Positions 1 to 4,633 of a stretch of 7,715 nt of DNA are shown here, piece after piece (positions within the stretch are counted from its first letter, which is position 1; each line of letters opens with the position of its first letter). A model generated the notes under the pieces. It made no database searches. It was not told where the DNA came from and worked only from the letters and a program-made list of their open reading frames with translations. This stretch comes from an uncultured Rhodospirillaceae bacterium (lineage in GTDB: Bacteria; Pseudomonadota; Alphaproteobacteria; RF32; CAG-239): assembly GCA_900320035.1 (NCBI GenBank), contig ONQU01000128.1:1-7715 (forward strand). Direction: 5' to 3'. The position numbers were made by a program, and so were the translations under genes.

Positions 1-5
1 AATTC

Positions 6-53
6 GAAGATGCCTTGACCTCGCTTTGCTCGGAGGCATGACAATAAAAAAAA
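6..53. repeat. Palindromic intergenic hairpin, copy 1 (GAAG-stem-TGAC...stem-TGACA layout)
   Basis: ATGCCT (10-15) pairs with AGGCAT (34-39). The stem is preceded by GAAG (6-9), its 5' arm is followed by TGAC (16-19), and its 3' arm is followed by GACA and an A-rich run. The same layout with a different stem recurs at 1954-2006. The next bases hold more potential pairing: CTCGCTTTGC (20-29) with GCAAAGCGAG (56-65), and a CATTTTT.../...AAAAATG hairpin at 76-98. No gene is visible in 1-158. The layout resembles TGTCAT...-type palindromic repeats I remember from many bacterial genomes; that link is from memory only. Confidence 0.5.
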
Positions 54-108
54 CGGCAAAGCGAGCAATGATTTTCATTTTTTTGCAAAGCAAAAATGAG
101 CCATAACT

Positions 109-138
109 AAAAAACCGCCCAAAAGCCGGCGGTTTTTT
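109..138 (-). terminator. Rho-independent terminator of fabI
   Basis: AAAAAACCGCC (109-119) and GGCGGTTTTTT (128-138) form a perfect 11-bp stem with an 8-base loop, 20 bases past the fabI stop. Read on the minus strand the 3' arm ends in a run of T. The A/T symmetry would let it work in both directions. Confidence 0.85.
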
Positions 139-158
139 AACATTAAAAATTGATATAT

Positions 159-974
159 CTAAAAATCTTTCAGTACGTCGGCACTTTCAGCGGCGTTATC
201 AATATCGACCATGGCGATGGTATTGTAACCGCAATCAACGTGCAGAACTTCGCCGGTAACGGCCGAACCCAAATCAGACAGCAAGCTCAAGGCCATACCG
301 CCAACCTCGTTTTGGTTAACGTTGCGACGCAGCGGCGCATTTAATTCATTCCAACGCAGAATCATGCGGAAATCACCAATTCCCGAGGCGGCCAAAGTTT
401 TAATCGGGCCGGAAGAAATAGCGTTCACACGGACGCCTTGTTTGCCCATATCAACGGCAGCATAGCGCACCGAGGCTTCCAAAGCTGCTTTGGCGACGCC
501 CATGATATTATAATTTGGCAATACGCGTTCCGAGCCTAAATAAGTCAGCGTTAAAATCGAGCCGCCTTCATTCATAATCGGCGAAGCGCAACGGCAAGCC
601 TCTAAAAATGAATAGCAAGAAATATGCATGGTGTTTAAAAAGTTATCCAAAGTGGTATCAATGGTGCGACCGCGCAATTGATCTTTATCCGAAAAAGCGA
701 TGGCGTGAACCACAAAATCTATTTTTCCCCACTTCTCACCCAGCTCTTTAAAACAAGCTTCAACCGAGGCCGAATCTGTTACATCACACTTAATCAACAA
801 TGGATTTTCAAGTTGCTCTGCCAATGGCCGTACTCTTTTTTCAAGCATTTCATTCTGATACGAAATCGCTATTTGCGCGCCTTGCTCATTCAGTGCCTGA
901 GCAATACCCCAAGCAATTGATTTATCATTAGCAAGCCCCATAATTAAACCTTTTTTTCCGGCCATTAGTTTCAT
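159..974 (-). CDS. fabI: Enoyl-[acyl-carrier-protein] reductase (NADH), FabI
   Basis: Catalyses the last reduction of each fatty-acid elongation cycle, trans-2-enoyl-ACP to acyl-ACP with NAD(P)H, in the cytoplasm. The 271 residues cover the whole short-chain dehydrogenase fold. The N-terminal nucleotide-binding stretch is GLIMGLANDKSIAWGIA (residues 9-25). The FabI catalytic set is present as Tyr145, Tyr155 and Lys162 in the Y-x6-K arrangement, followed by VNAISSGPIKTLAASGI. The residue matching E. coli Gly93, the classical triclosan-resistance site, is Ala93 (HAIAF); family memory suggests Ala is common there in other FabIs. The C-terminus runs about 15 residues past the conserved core. The start is the first ATG: AAGGAT lies a good distance upstream, whereas Met4 would be too far from it. 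A strong terminator follows at 109-138. It is divergent from yihY, a neighbour I recall for fabI in Alphaproteobacteria. Confidence 0.96.
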   Translation of the reverse strand: MKLMAGKKGLIMGLANDKSIAWGIAQALNEQGAQIAISYQNEMLEKRVRPLAEQLENPLLIKCDVTDSASVEACFKELGEKWGKIDFVVHAIAFSDKDQLRGRTIDTTLDNFLNTMHISCYSFLEACRCASPIMNEGGSILTLTYLGSERVLPNYNIMGVAKAALEASVRYAAVDMGKQGVRVNAISSGPIKTLAASGIGDFRMILRWNELNAPLRRNVNQNEVGGMALSLLSDLGSAVTGEVLHVDCGYNTIAMVDIDNAAESADVLKDF

Positions 975-1003
975 TTTCTTTTATCCTTTTTTAAAATTTT
1001 TTA

Positions 1004-1017
1004 AATATTATAATATT
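1004..1017. promoter_or_regulatory. Palindromic AT-rich -10 region between fabI and yihY
   Basis: AATATTATAATATT is a perfect palindrome that gives a TATAAT hexamer on each strand (1009-1014 on plus, 1007-1012 on minus). It lies in the 107-base gap between the divergent starts of fabI and yihY. No convincing -35 box stands at 16-18 bases on either strand, so use as a shared divergent promoter is inferred from the -10 match and position only. Confidence 0.35.
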
Positions 1018-1081
1018 GGTTTCTATGAAGATACTTATACAAATTAAATGATTTTGTAAATCTTTTTTTGAAAGTTATGGC

Positions 1082-1930
1082 ATGATAAATCGGCAAAAGT
1101 GGATAGATTTGAAAAAATTTATTTTTCTATTTGGTAAAAAATTATACTTACACCTGCGTGATACTACAATTTTACGGGTTTCCGCCGCACTCAGCTATAC
1201 AACCTTGCTGGCGGTAGTACCGCTGATAGCCATTGCCTTAGCGATTTTTGCGGCATTTCCGATGTTTGAGCATGTGCGGTTGCAGGTGCAGGATTTTCTC
1301 ATACAAAATTTTGTACCTAATTTAGGTGAAAATGTGCAACAATATATGGCAAGTTTTGTTGCCGCCGCCGGTAAATTAACAACCATCGGTATTGCCGGCT
1401 TAGCCGTTACGGCAGTATTGTTGCTGTCAACAATTGAAAGCAGTTTCAATTTTATTTTTAAAATTAAAAAGCATCGCCGCTTGGCTACTAAAATGACGCT
1501 TTATTGGACCTTGATTATTCTGTGTCCGATTGTGCTCGGTGTTGGCTTCTCATTACGCGGCTATATGCTGAAATTGCAATATTTTAACGGCAACACCGAA
1601 AGCCTTGATTTTATAACGACGGAGTTGGCTCACCATTTGCTCATTTTTGCGGTTTTATGGTTTGCTTATTTTATCGTCCCAAATAAAAAAATCGGACTCT
1701 CCAGTGCGTTTATCGGTGCGGCAATAGCCTTTGTGATGATGGCAATTTTGCGCTATGGTTTTGGCTATTTTCTGCAGCTTAATGTTACCTATAAAACACT
1801 TTATGGGGCAATGGCTTCCGTCCCTCTGCTTCTTATCTGGATGTATTCTTGGTGGACCGTGGTTTTGTTTGGTGCTGTTATCACGGCCTCATTAGAGGAA
1901 CTACGGCATCGAAAACAACTTTGGAAATAA
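1082..1930 (+). CDS. YihY/BrkB-family inner membrane protein
   Basis: A member of the YihY/virulence factor BrkB family (once misnamed ribonuclease BN), whose molecular function is not settled. The 282 residues match the family's usual length of about 290. Six hydrophobic segments are visible at roughly residues 34-60, 98-118, 138-160, 181-200, 208-229 and 243-270. Family signatures include LRVSAALSYTTLLAVVPL (31-48), the ...TIESSFNFIF segment (118-126), and YGAMASVPLLLIWMYSWW (241-258) followed by VVLFGAVITA. The N-terminus and the C-terminal tail are basic, which fits a cytoplasmic location. The start is the ATG at 1082; only a weak GAAAG lies upstream and no better in-frame start is seen. 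It is divergent from fabI. No T-run hairpin follows directly; the hairpin at 1954-2006 is the first structure downstream. Confidence 0.9.
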   Translation: MINRQKWIDLKKFIFLFGKKLYLHLRDTTILRVSAALSYTTLLAVVPLIAIALAIFAAFPMFEHVRLQVQDFLIQNFVPNLGENVQQYMASFVAAAGKLTTIGIAGLAVTAVLLLSTIESSFNFIFKIKKHRRLATKMTLYWTLIILCPIVLGVGFSLRGYMLKLQYFNGNTESLDFITTELAHHLLIFAVLWFAYFIVPNKKIGLSSAFIGAAIAFVMMAILRYGFGYFLQLNVTYKTLYGAMASVPLLLIWMYSWWTVVLFGAVITASLEELRHRKQLWK

Positions 1931-1953
1931 TTGGCAATTTTTTATTTTAATTT

Positions 1954-2006
1954 GAAGACCCTTTGACGTTTTCTGGCGAAAACGAAGGGTGACATTATAA
2001 AAAAAA
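1954..2006. repeat. Palindromic intergenic hairpin, copy 2 (same layout as 6-53)
   Basis: ACCCTT (1958-1963) pairs with AAGGGT (1985-1990), and CGTTTTC (1967-1973) with GAAAACG (1978-1984), around a TGGC loop. The only unpaired bases in the 5' arm are TGA (1964-1966). GAAG lies before the stem, and GACA plus an A-run lie after it, as in the copy at the left edge. The structure starts about 25 bases past the yihY stop. It has no T-run on the plus strand, so it is not a textbook terminator, although it may protect the yihY transcript end. Confidence 0.55.
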
Positions 2007-2048
2007 GCGCAACCTAAAGATGATGCTAAAACTTTTATATAAATGGCG

Positions 2049-2198
2049 CTGAAGGAAACAAAACAAGCCTTAATGCTTGTTTTGTGACGACAGGCGTAGG
2101 CTGCTTAATGAGCCAAAGCGATGCTGAGGCGAATTTAGCAGACAAGTGCCCGAAGCGAAGTTGTTGAGCGATAATATCGCGAAACTTACGGAGCAAGA
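2049..2198 (+). repeat. 150-bp structured repeat element, copy A
   Basis: Matches copy B (2493-2642, opposite strand) without gaps at about 134 of 150 positions by my hand alignment. Three hairpins are visible. Hairpin 1 is ACAAAACAAGC (2058-2068) with GCTTGTTTTGT (2075-2085), 11 perfect pairs. Hairpin 2 (2101-2141) has an outer stem CTGCT/AGCAG and inner GCC/GGC and AGC/GCT pairs. Hairpin 3 (2158-2187) has AAGTT/AACTT outside GCGAT/ATCGC. A GCAAGA...TCTTGC pairing closes the right end (2193-2218). No plausible protein is encoded. The copy starts 118 bases after the yihY stop. Whether it acts as RNA or as a DNA repeat is not known. Confidence 0.8.
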
Positions 2199-2216
2199 AA
2201 GGCGAGGCTCGGTCTT

Positions 2217-2363
2217 GCAACGCATCGCGTTGCTTCGGTCACTCGTTTGTTAATTGCGCTACGGTCGCTTGCACGCTCCCTTGCTTTATAAACAAACTTC
2301 GCCACTTGCGGTGAAAACAAGCATTCAGCTTGTTTTCATCCTCGTGCGCAACCTAAAGGTTGC
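2217..2363 (-). repeat. Diverged relative of the structured repeat, copy C
   Basis: Read on the minus strand this stretch follows the A/B order of parts. It has an 11-bp hairpin with the same AAAACAAGC/GCTTGTTTT core (2312-2338) and a middle stem of 7 bp with unrelated sequence (AACAAAC 2291-2297 with GTTTGTT 2245-2251). The AGTGACCGAAGC linker (2232-2243) is identical to copy B over 12 bases. It ends in a perfect 7-bp hairpin with a 3-base loop (2217-2233). A further palindrome, GCAACCTAAAGGTTGC (2348-2363), lies just past the 3' end of the tRNA. Most of the primary sequence is not shared with A and B, so common descent is inferred from order and motifs. Confidence 0.45.
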
Positions 2364-2387
2364 TCGTTCATCTGATATGGCGGTAAA

Positions 2388-2464
2388 TGGCGTATCCGGC
2401 GAGGCTCGAACTCGCAACCTTTGGCGTCGGAGGCCAACACTCTATCCAATTGAGCTACGGATAC
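2388..2464 (-). tRNA. tRNA-Arg (anticodon CCG), CCA encoded
   Basis: Read on the minus strand a full cloverleaf forms: acceptor GTATCCG/CGGATAC, D arm GCTC...GAGT, anticodon stem TTGGC/GCCAA around loop CTCCGAC (anticodon CCG, reading the Arg codon CGG), five-base variable loop AGGTT, and T arm GCGAG/CTCGC with loop TTCGAGC. The discriminator is G, followed by an encoded CCA (2388-2390). The body is 74 nt. No good promoter lies directly upstream: the TATAAT at 2468-2473 is only 4 bases from the 5' end. The likely promoter is at 2708-2734, beyond a broken second copy of the tRNA and repeat B. Confidence 0.96.
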
Positions 2465-2471
2465 ATAATTA
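2440..2471. repeat. 32-bp direct repeat, copy 1 (5' part of intact tRNA-Arg)
   Basis: Identical to 2643-2674 over 32 bases, 203 bases apart. It covers tRNA nucleotides 1-25 plus seven bases upstream. Similarity continues past the exact block into AAATATGGC with one substitution and one inserted base. Confidence 0.9.
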
Positions 2472-2478
2472 TAAATAT

Positions 2479-2667
2479 GGCGTCGGAGGCCGTCTTGCTT
2501 CGTAAGTTTCGCGATATTATCGCTCAACAACTTCGCTTCGGTCACTTGTCCACTAAATTCGCCTCAGCATCGCTTTGGCTCATTAAGTGGTCCTCGCCCG
2601 TCGTTATAAAACAAGCATTAAGGCTTGTTTTATTTTCTCCGGCTCTATCCAATTGAGCTACGGATAC
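2479..2667 (-). pseudogene. Second, interrupted copy of tRNA-Arg(CCG) carrying repeat B
   Basis: In tRNA order on the minus strand, 2667-2643 is identical to nucleotides 1-25 of the intact tRNA, and 2491-2479 (GGCCTCCGACGCC) is identical to nucleotides 30-42. Between them lies about 150 bp that is repeat copy B; nucleotides 26-29 are missing. After nucleotide 42 the copy stops and an upstream-like sequence (ATATTTATAATTAT) leads into the intact tRNA. The copy lacks the T arm and the 3' acceptor strand, so it cannot make a tRNA. I infer a tandem partial duplication followed by insertion of B into the upstream copy. Confidence 0.7.
2493..2642 (-). repeat. 150-bp structured repeat element, copy B, inside the broken tRNA copy
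   Basis: Inverted relative to copy A, with the intervening 294 bases holding repeat C and the intact tRNA. Its ends are fixed within a base or two by the tRNA fragments on either side. Hairpin 1 (2606-2633) is a perfect 11-bp stem, hairpin 2 (2550-2590) is closed by CCACT/AGTGG, and hairpin 3 (2504-2533) matches copy A. Three pairs in the stems differ from A by double, pairing-preserving substitutions (A positions 2059/2084, 2102/2140 and 2103/2139). No target-site duplication is visible. Confidence 0.8.
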
Positions 2668-2674
2668 ATAATTA
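2643..2674. repeat. 32-bp direct repeat, copy 2 (tRNA-Arg 5' fragment)
   Basis: Exact copy of 2440-2471. On the minus strand it gives seven bases of leader and tRNA nucleotides 1-25, then breaks off where repeat B begins. It lies about 34 bases downstream of the proposed minus-strand promoter, a usual leader length for a tRNA, so this may be the original position of the tRNA gene. Confidence 0.9.
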
Positions 2675-2707
2675 CAAAATATGGCTATCGCCAACTTTTT
2701 TGCTTTT

Positions 2708-2734
2708 TTTATATAATTTTACTTGACTTGTCAA
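2708..2734 (-). promoter_or_regulatory. Probable promoter of the tRNA-Arg unit
   Basis: On the minus strand a perfect TTGACA (2729-2734) is followed after 15 bases by TATAAA (2708-2713). The spacer is shorter than the ideal 17. Transcription would pass the broken tRNA copy and repeat B before reaching the intact tRNA about 240 bases on. The -35 box abuts the one for rpmB on the other strand. Confidence 0.5.
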
Positions 2735-2751
2735 GCTTTTCAATGTATGAA
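2723..2751 (+). promoter_or_regulatory. Probable promoter of rpmB
   Basis: TTGACT (2723-2728), a 17-base spacer and TATGAA (2746-2751) lie upstream of rpmB, giving a leader of about 35 bases. AAGGA at 2780-2784 is the ribosome binding site. Confidence 0.55.
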
Positions 2752-2793
2752 CAAGCAACAATATTGTTAAAAATAGTTTAAGGAATTTAGAAA

Positions 2794-3075
2794 ATGTCAA
2801 AAAAATGTGATATCTTGGGCACTGGTGTGCAAAGTGGCAACAATGTCAGCCATGCGCACAATAAAACGCGTCGTCGTTTTATGCCTAACTTGCAAGTTGT
2901 TTCGTTGTTCAGCGAAGCTTTGAATAAAGTATTTAAACTCAAAATTTGCTCTAAAACATTGCGTTCTATTGAACACAATGGCGGTTTAGACGGCTTTTTA
3001 ACTAAAACCTCTAATACCAAGCTGACTGAAGAAGCTAAGCAAATTAAAAAATCTATTTTAGCTAAAAAAGCTTAA
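2794..3075 (+). CDS. rpmB: 50S ribosomal protein L28
   Basis: A small basic protein of the large ribosomal subunit. The 93 residues match the L28 family along their whole length. The N-terminus MSKKCDILGTGVQSGNNVSH is followed by AHNKTRRRFMPNLQ (residues 21-34), the family's basic RNA-binding signature, then a segment with KTLRSIEHNGGLDGFL (54-69) and a Lys-rich C-terminus. Length and the TGVQSGNNVSHA and SIEHNGGLD motifs fit the alphaproteobacterial form. The start ATG has AAGGA nine bases upstream. It is a single-gene unit with its own promoter (2723-2751) and a terminator at 3104-3130, and it is convergent with lgt. No rpmG follows, although that is a common partner in other phyla. Confidence 0.97.
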   Translation: MSKKCDILGTGVQSGNNVSHAHNKTRRRFMPNLQVVSLFSEALNKVFKLKICSKTLRSIEHNGGLDGFLTKTSNTKLTEEAKQIKKSILAKKA

Positions 3076-3103
3076 GTTAGTCGATTCGCGAATTTATGAA
3101 ATT

Positions 3104-3136
3104 AAAGCGCCGTTGTTATAGCGGCGTTTTATTTTT
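3104..3136 (+). terminator. Terminator of rpmB, overlapping the lgt 3' end
   Basis: AAAGCGCCG (3104-3112) pairs with CGGCGTTTT (3122-3130), including one G-T pair, around a 9-base loop; T-rich sequence follows to 3136. The 3' arm and T-run cover the lgt stop codon. On the minus strand the following sequence is less T-rich, so it should work mainly for rpmB. Confidence 0.75.
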
Positions 3137-3923
3137 GATTGCGCCACGCACGCCAAATTAAATATGTGCCAAGTAAGATAAGCGGCGCTGATAAGCACTG
3201 TCCCATCGTGATATGTCCCCACAAAAAGCCGATTTGGGCATCCGGCTCACGAAATTGTTCAACTAAAGTACGACAAGCTGCATAACCGAGCAAAAACATA
3301 CTGGAAATAAACCCCGTATGTTCGCGACACCACTTTTTTTGCCATAACCAATTAAGCACTATAAACAACACAATGCCTTCTGAACAGGCTTCGTATATTT
3401 GAGAAGGATGACGCGGCAGATAGCCACCACGCGGAAAACGCACCGCCCATGCCACATCGGTAACGCGCCCCCATAATTCATCATTAGTGAAGTTAGCCAA
3501 TCGCCCTAGAAAAATGCCGATTGGTACAACCGGTGATACTAAATCTGTTAACTTCAAAAAAGAATATTTAATTTTATGAGCAAAAAACAACATTGCCATA
3601 ATAACACCAATGATGCCACCGTGAAAAGACATGCCTCCTTGCCAAATGGCAAAAATTTGCCACGGATGCGCCCAATACTGACCATTGCCGTAAAATAGCA
3701 CATACCCCAATCGGCCGCCGAGAATAATCCCTAATGTCACATAAAAGGCTAAATCATCAACATTATTACGACTCAAACCTAAGTCATATTTCTTGTTGCG
3801 TTTTACCACCAACCACCATCCGGCCAAAATGCCAAGCAAATAGGCCAAAGAATACCAACGCAGTTCAAAAAAACCTGCTGAAAAAACTATCGGTGATATT
3901 GCCGGATAAGCTAATCCTGTCAT
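3129..3923 (-). CDS. lgt: Phosphatidylglycerol--prolipoprotein diacylglyceryl transferase Lgt
   Basis: Transfers diacylglycerol from phosphatidylglycerol to the lipobox cysteine of prolipoproteins, the first step of lipoprotein maturation, in the inner membrane. I start it at ATG 3923 (264 residues): AAAGGAAG (3932-3939) stands eight bases upstream, whereas the longer reading frame opens with TTG at 3947, ahead of that site. Family residues are in place: His101 in MSFHGG, Arg141 and Asn144 in GRLANF, Glu149 and Arg153 in NDELWGR, LPRHPSQIYE (169-178), Arg225 in FREPDAQ, and GHITMGQ (236-242). The signature reads GRLANFTNDELWGR where I remember NFINGEL as usual. About seven hydrophobic segments are visible. 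A TATACT at 3957-3962 on the minus strand may be its -10 box, without a good -35. It is divergent from the YbjN-domain gene across 233 bases with no other gene. Confidence 0.96.
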   Translation of the reverse strand: MTGLAYPAISPIVFSAGFFELRWYSLAYLLGILAGWWLVVKRNKKYDLGLSRNNVDDLAFYVTLGIILGGRLGYVLFYGNGQYWAHPWQIFAIWQGGMSFHGGIIGVIMAMLFFAHKIKYSFLKLTDLVSPVVPIGIFLGRLANFTNDELWGRVTDVAWAVRFPRGGYLPRHPSQIYEACSEGIVLFIVLNWLWQKKWCREHTGFISSMFLLGYAACRTLVEQFREPDAQIGFLWGHITMGQCLSAPLILLGTYLIWRAWRNQK

Positions 3924-4156
3924 TTTTTTTGCTTCCTTTATTACCAATTGCTTAAAAGTATATTAAGAAAAAACAGATAATCCACATCTAAAAATTTTTT
4001 ATAAACACCTTTATTTTTAAGTCTTTGATTTATCGTGTTGTTTAATAAAACATAAAGATAAAAAAAACAAAAAAGTGGAAAACTTCCGTATAAAAATTGT
4101 ATTTTGGAGAATAATTATGCCATCTTAAATGCGAACGTGAACGAAGGAATTTTTTA

Positions 4157-4633
4157 ATGCTTGCTGAAAGTTTGTATAAATATAATCCAATTGACGATAT
4201 TGAATGCTTATTTGCGGCTAAACAACATTCAACCGAGCGGCGCGGACATAATGAAGTTGTGGTACAGATAGCCGGTAAATGGGATAAAATGTTGTTGTTT
4301 TTTGCGTGGGAAGAGCAGATGAATTGTTTGCATCTTTCCTGCATGATTAATGTTGAGCCGGAAGATGTGGCTTTACCAACGATTTTTGAACTTTTAGCTC
4401 TTTTAAATGAAGACTTGTGGGTTGGCTATTTTTCTTATTGGCAAGAAGCGCAAACACCTTTGTTTCGTCATTCAATGTTCTTAGATGCAGCTGATGAAAA
4501 ATTTTCAGCTAAATTGGCGCAAGTTGTCGATATTGCACTTACTGAATGTGAACGTGCATATCCGATTTTTCATGCCGTGTTTAAACAAAAAATTGAACCG
4601 CGGCGAGCTCTGCTACCAATGATGCTGATGTAA
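4157..4633 (+). CDS. YbjN domain-containing protein
   Basis: A 158-residue soluble protein matching the alphaproteobacterial YbjN-domain family, whose molecular role is not established; the fold is related to type III secretion chaperones. Visible family features are the opening NPIDDIE (10-16), the ERRGHNEVVVQIAGKW strand region (27-42), a LFFAWEEQMNCLHLSC segment (47-62), LPTIFELLALLNEDLWVGYF (73-92) and FRHSMFL (103-109). A C-terminal helix with ALTECERAYPIFH (126-138) follows. There is no signal peptide or membrane segment. The ATG has AAGGA eight bases upstream. The last residues (EPRRALLPMMLM) are shorter and less conserved than remembered relatives. It is divergent from lgt, an arrangement I recall in other Alphaproteobacteria. 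Its TAA ends one base before the marC stop codon on the other strand. Confidence 0.85.
   Translation: MLAESLYKYNPIDDIECLFAAKQHSTERRGHNEVVVQIAGKWDKMLLFFAWEEQMNCLHLSCMINVEPEDVALPTIFELLALLNEDLWVGYFSYWQEAQTPLFRHSMFLDAADEKFSAKLAQVVDIALTECERAYPIFHAVFKQKIEPRRALLPMMLM

Noticed and set aside
2336..2545. Open frames over the tRNA and repeats (for example 2336-2545 minus with VAQLDRVLASD, 2387-2656 plus with PARLELATF, 2035-2220 minus, 2254-2505 plus)
   Set aside because: These are translations of the tRNA-Arg gene and of the repeat copies. VAQLDRVLASD and similar strings are familiar spurious proteins arising from tRNA genes. They have no binding site of their own and overlap structured RNA.
2049..2642. 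Copies A and B as terminal inverted repeats of a transposon or MITE
   Set aside because: The segment between them holds only a tRNA and repeat C, no transposase, and each copy has its own complete internal hairpin set. B alone fits the tRNA insertion boundaries.
2440..2674. 32-bp direct repeats at the tRNA as attL/attR of an integrated element
   Set aside because: Only about 170 bases lie between the copies, with no integrase, and the inner part is the inverted relative of repeat A. Duplication plus insertion explains the 13-base anticodon-arm fragment as well.
1931..2793. CRISPR array or riboswitch in the long gene-free region
   Set aside because: Repeats are not regularly spaced and have no unique spacers of equal length. 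They do not directly precede a metabolic gene as a riboswitch would, apart from rpmB, whose own promoter lies downstream of them.
3924..3947. Longer N-terminus of Lgt starting at TTG 3947
   Set aside because: The TTG lies upstream of the AAAGGAAG ribosome binding site, which is placed correctly for ATG 3923; the extra residues VIKEAKK encode that site.
4042..4344. 100-residue minus-strand frame at 4042-4344
   Set aside because: It lies antisense to the 5' part of the YbjN-domain gene and has no family resemblance or binding site; it is a shadow frame.
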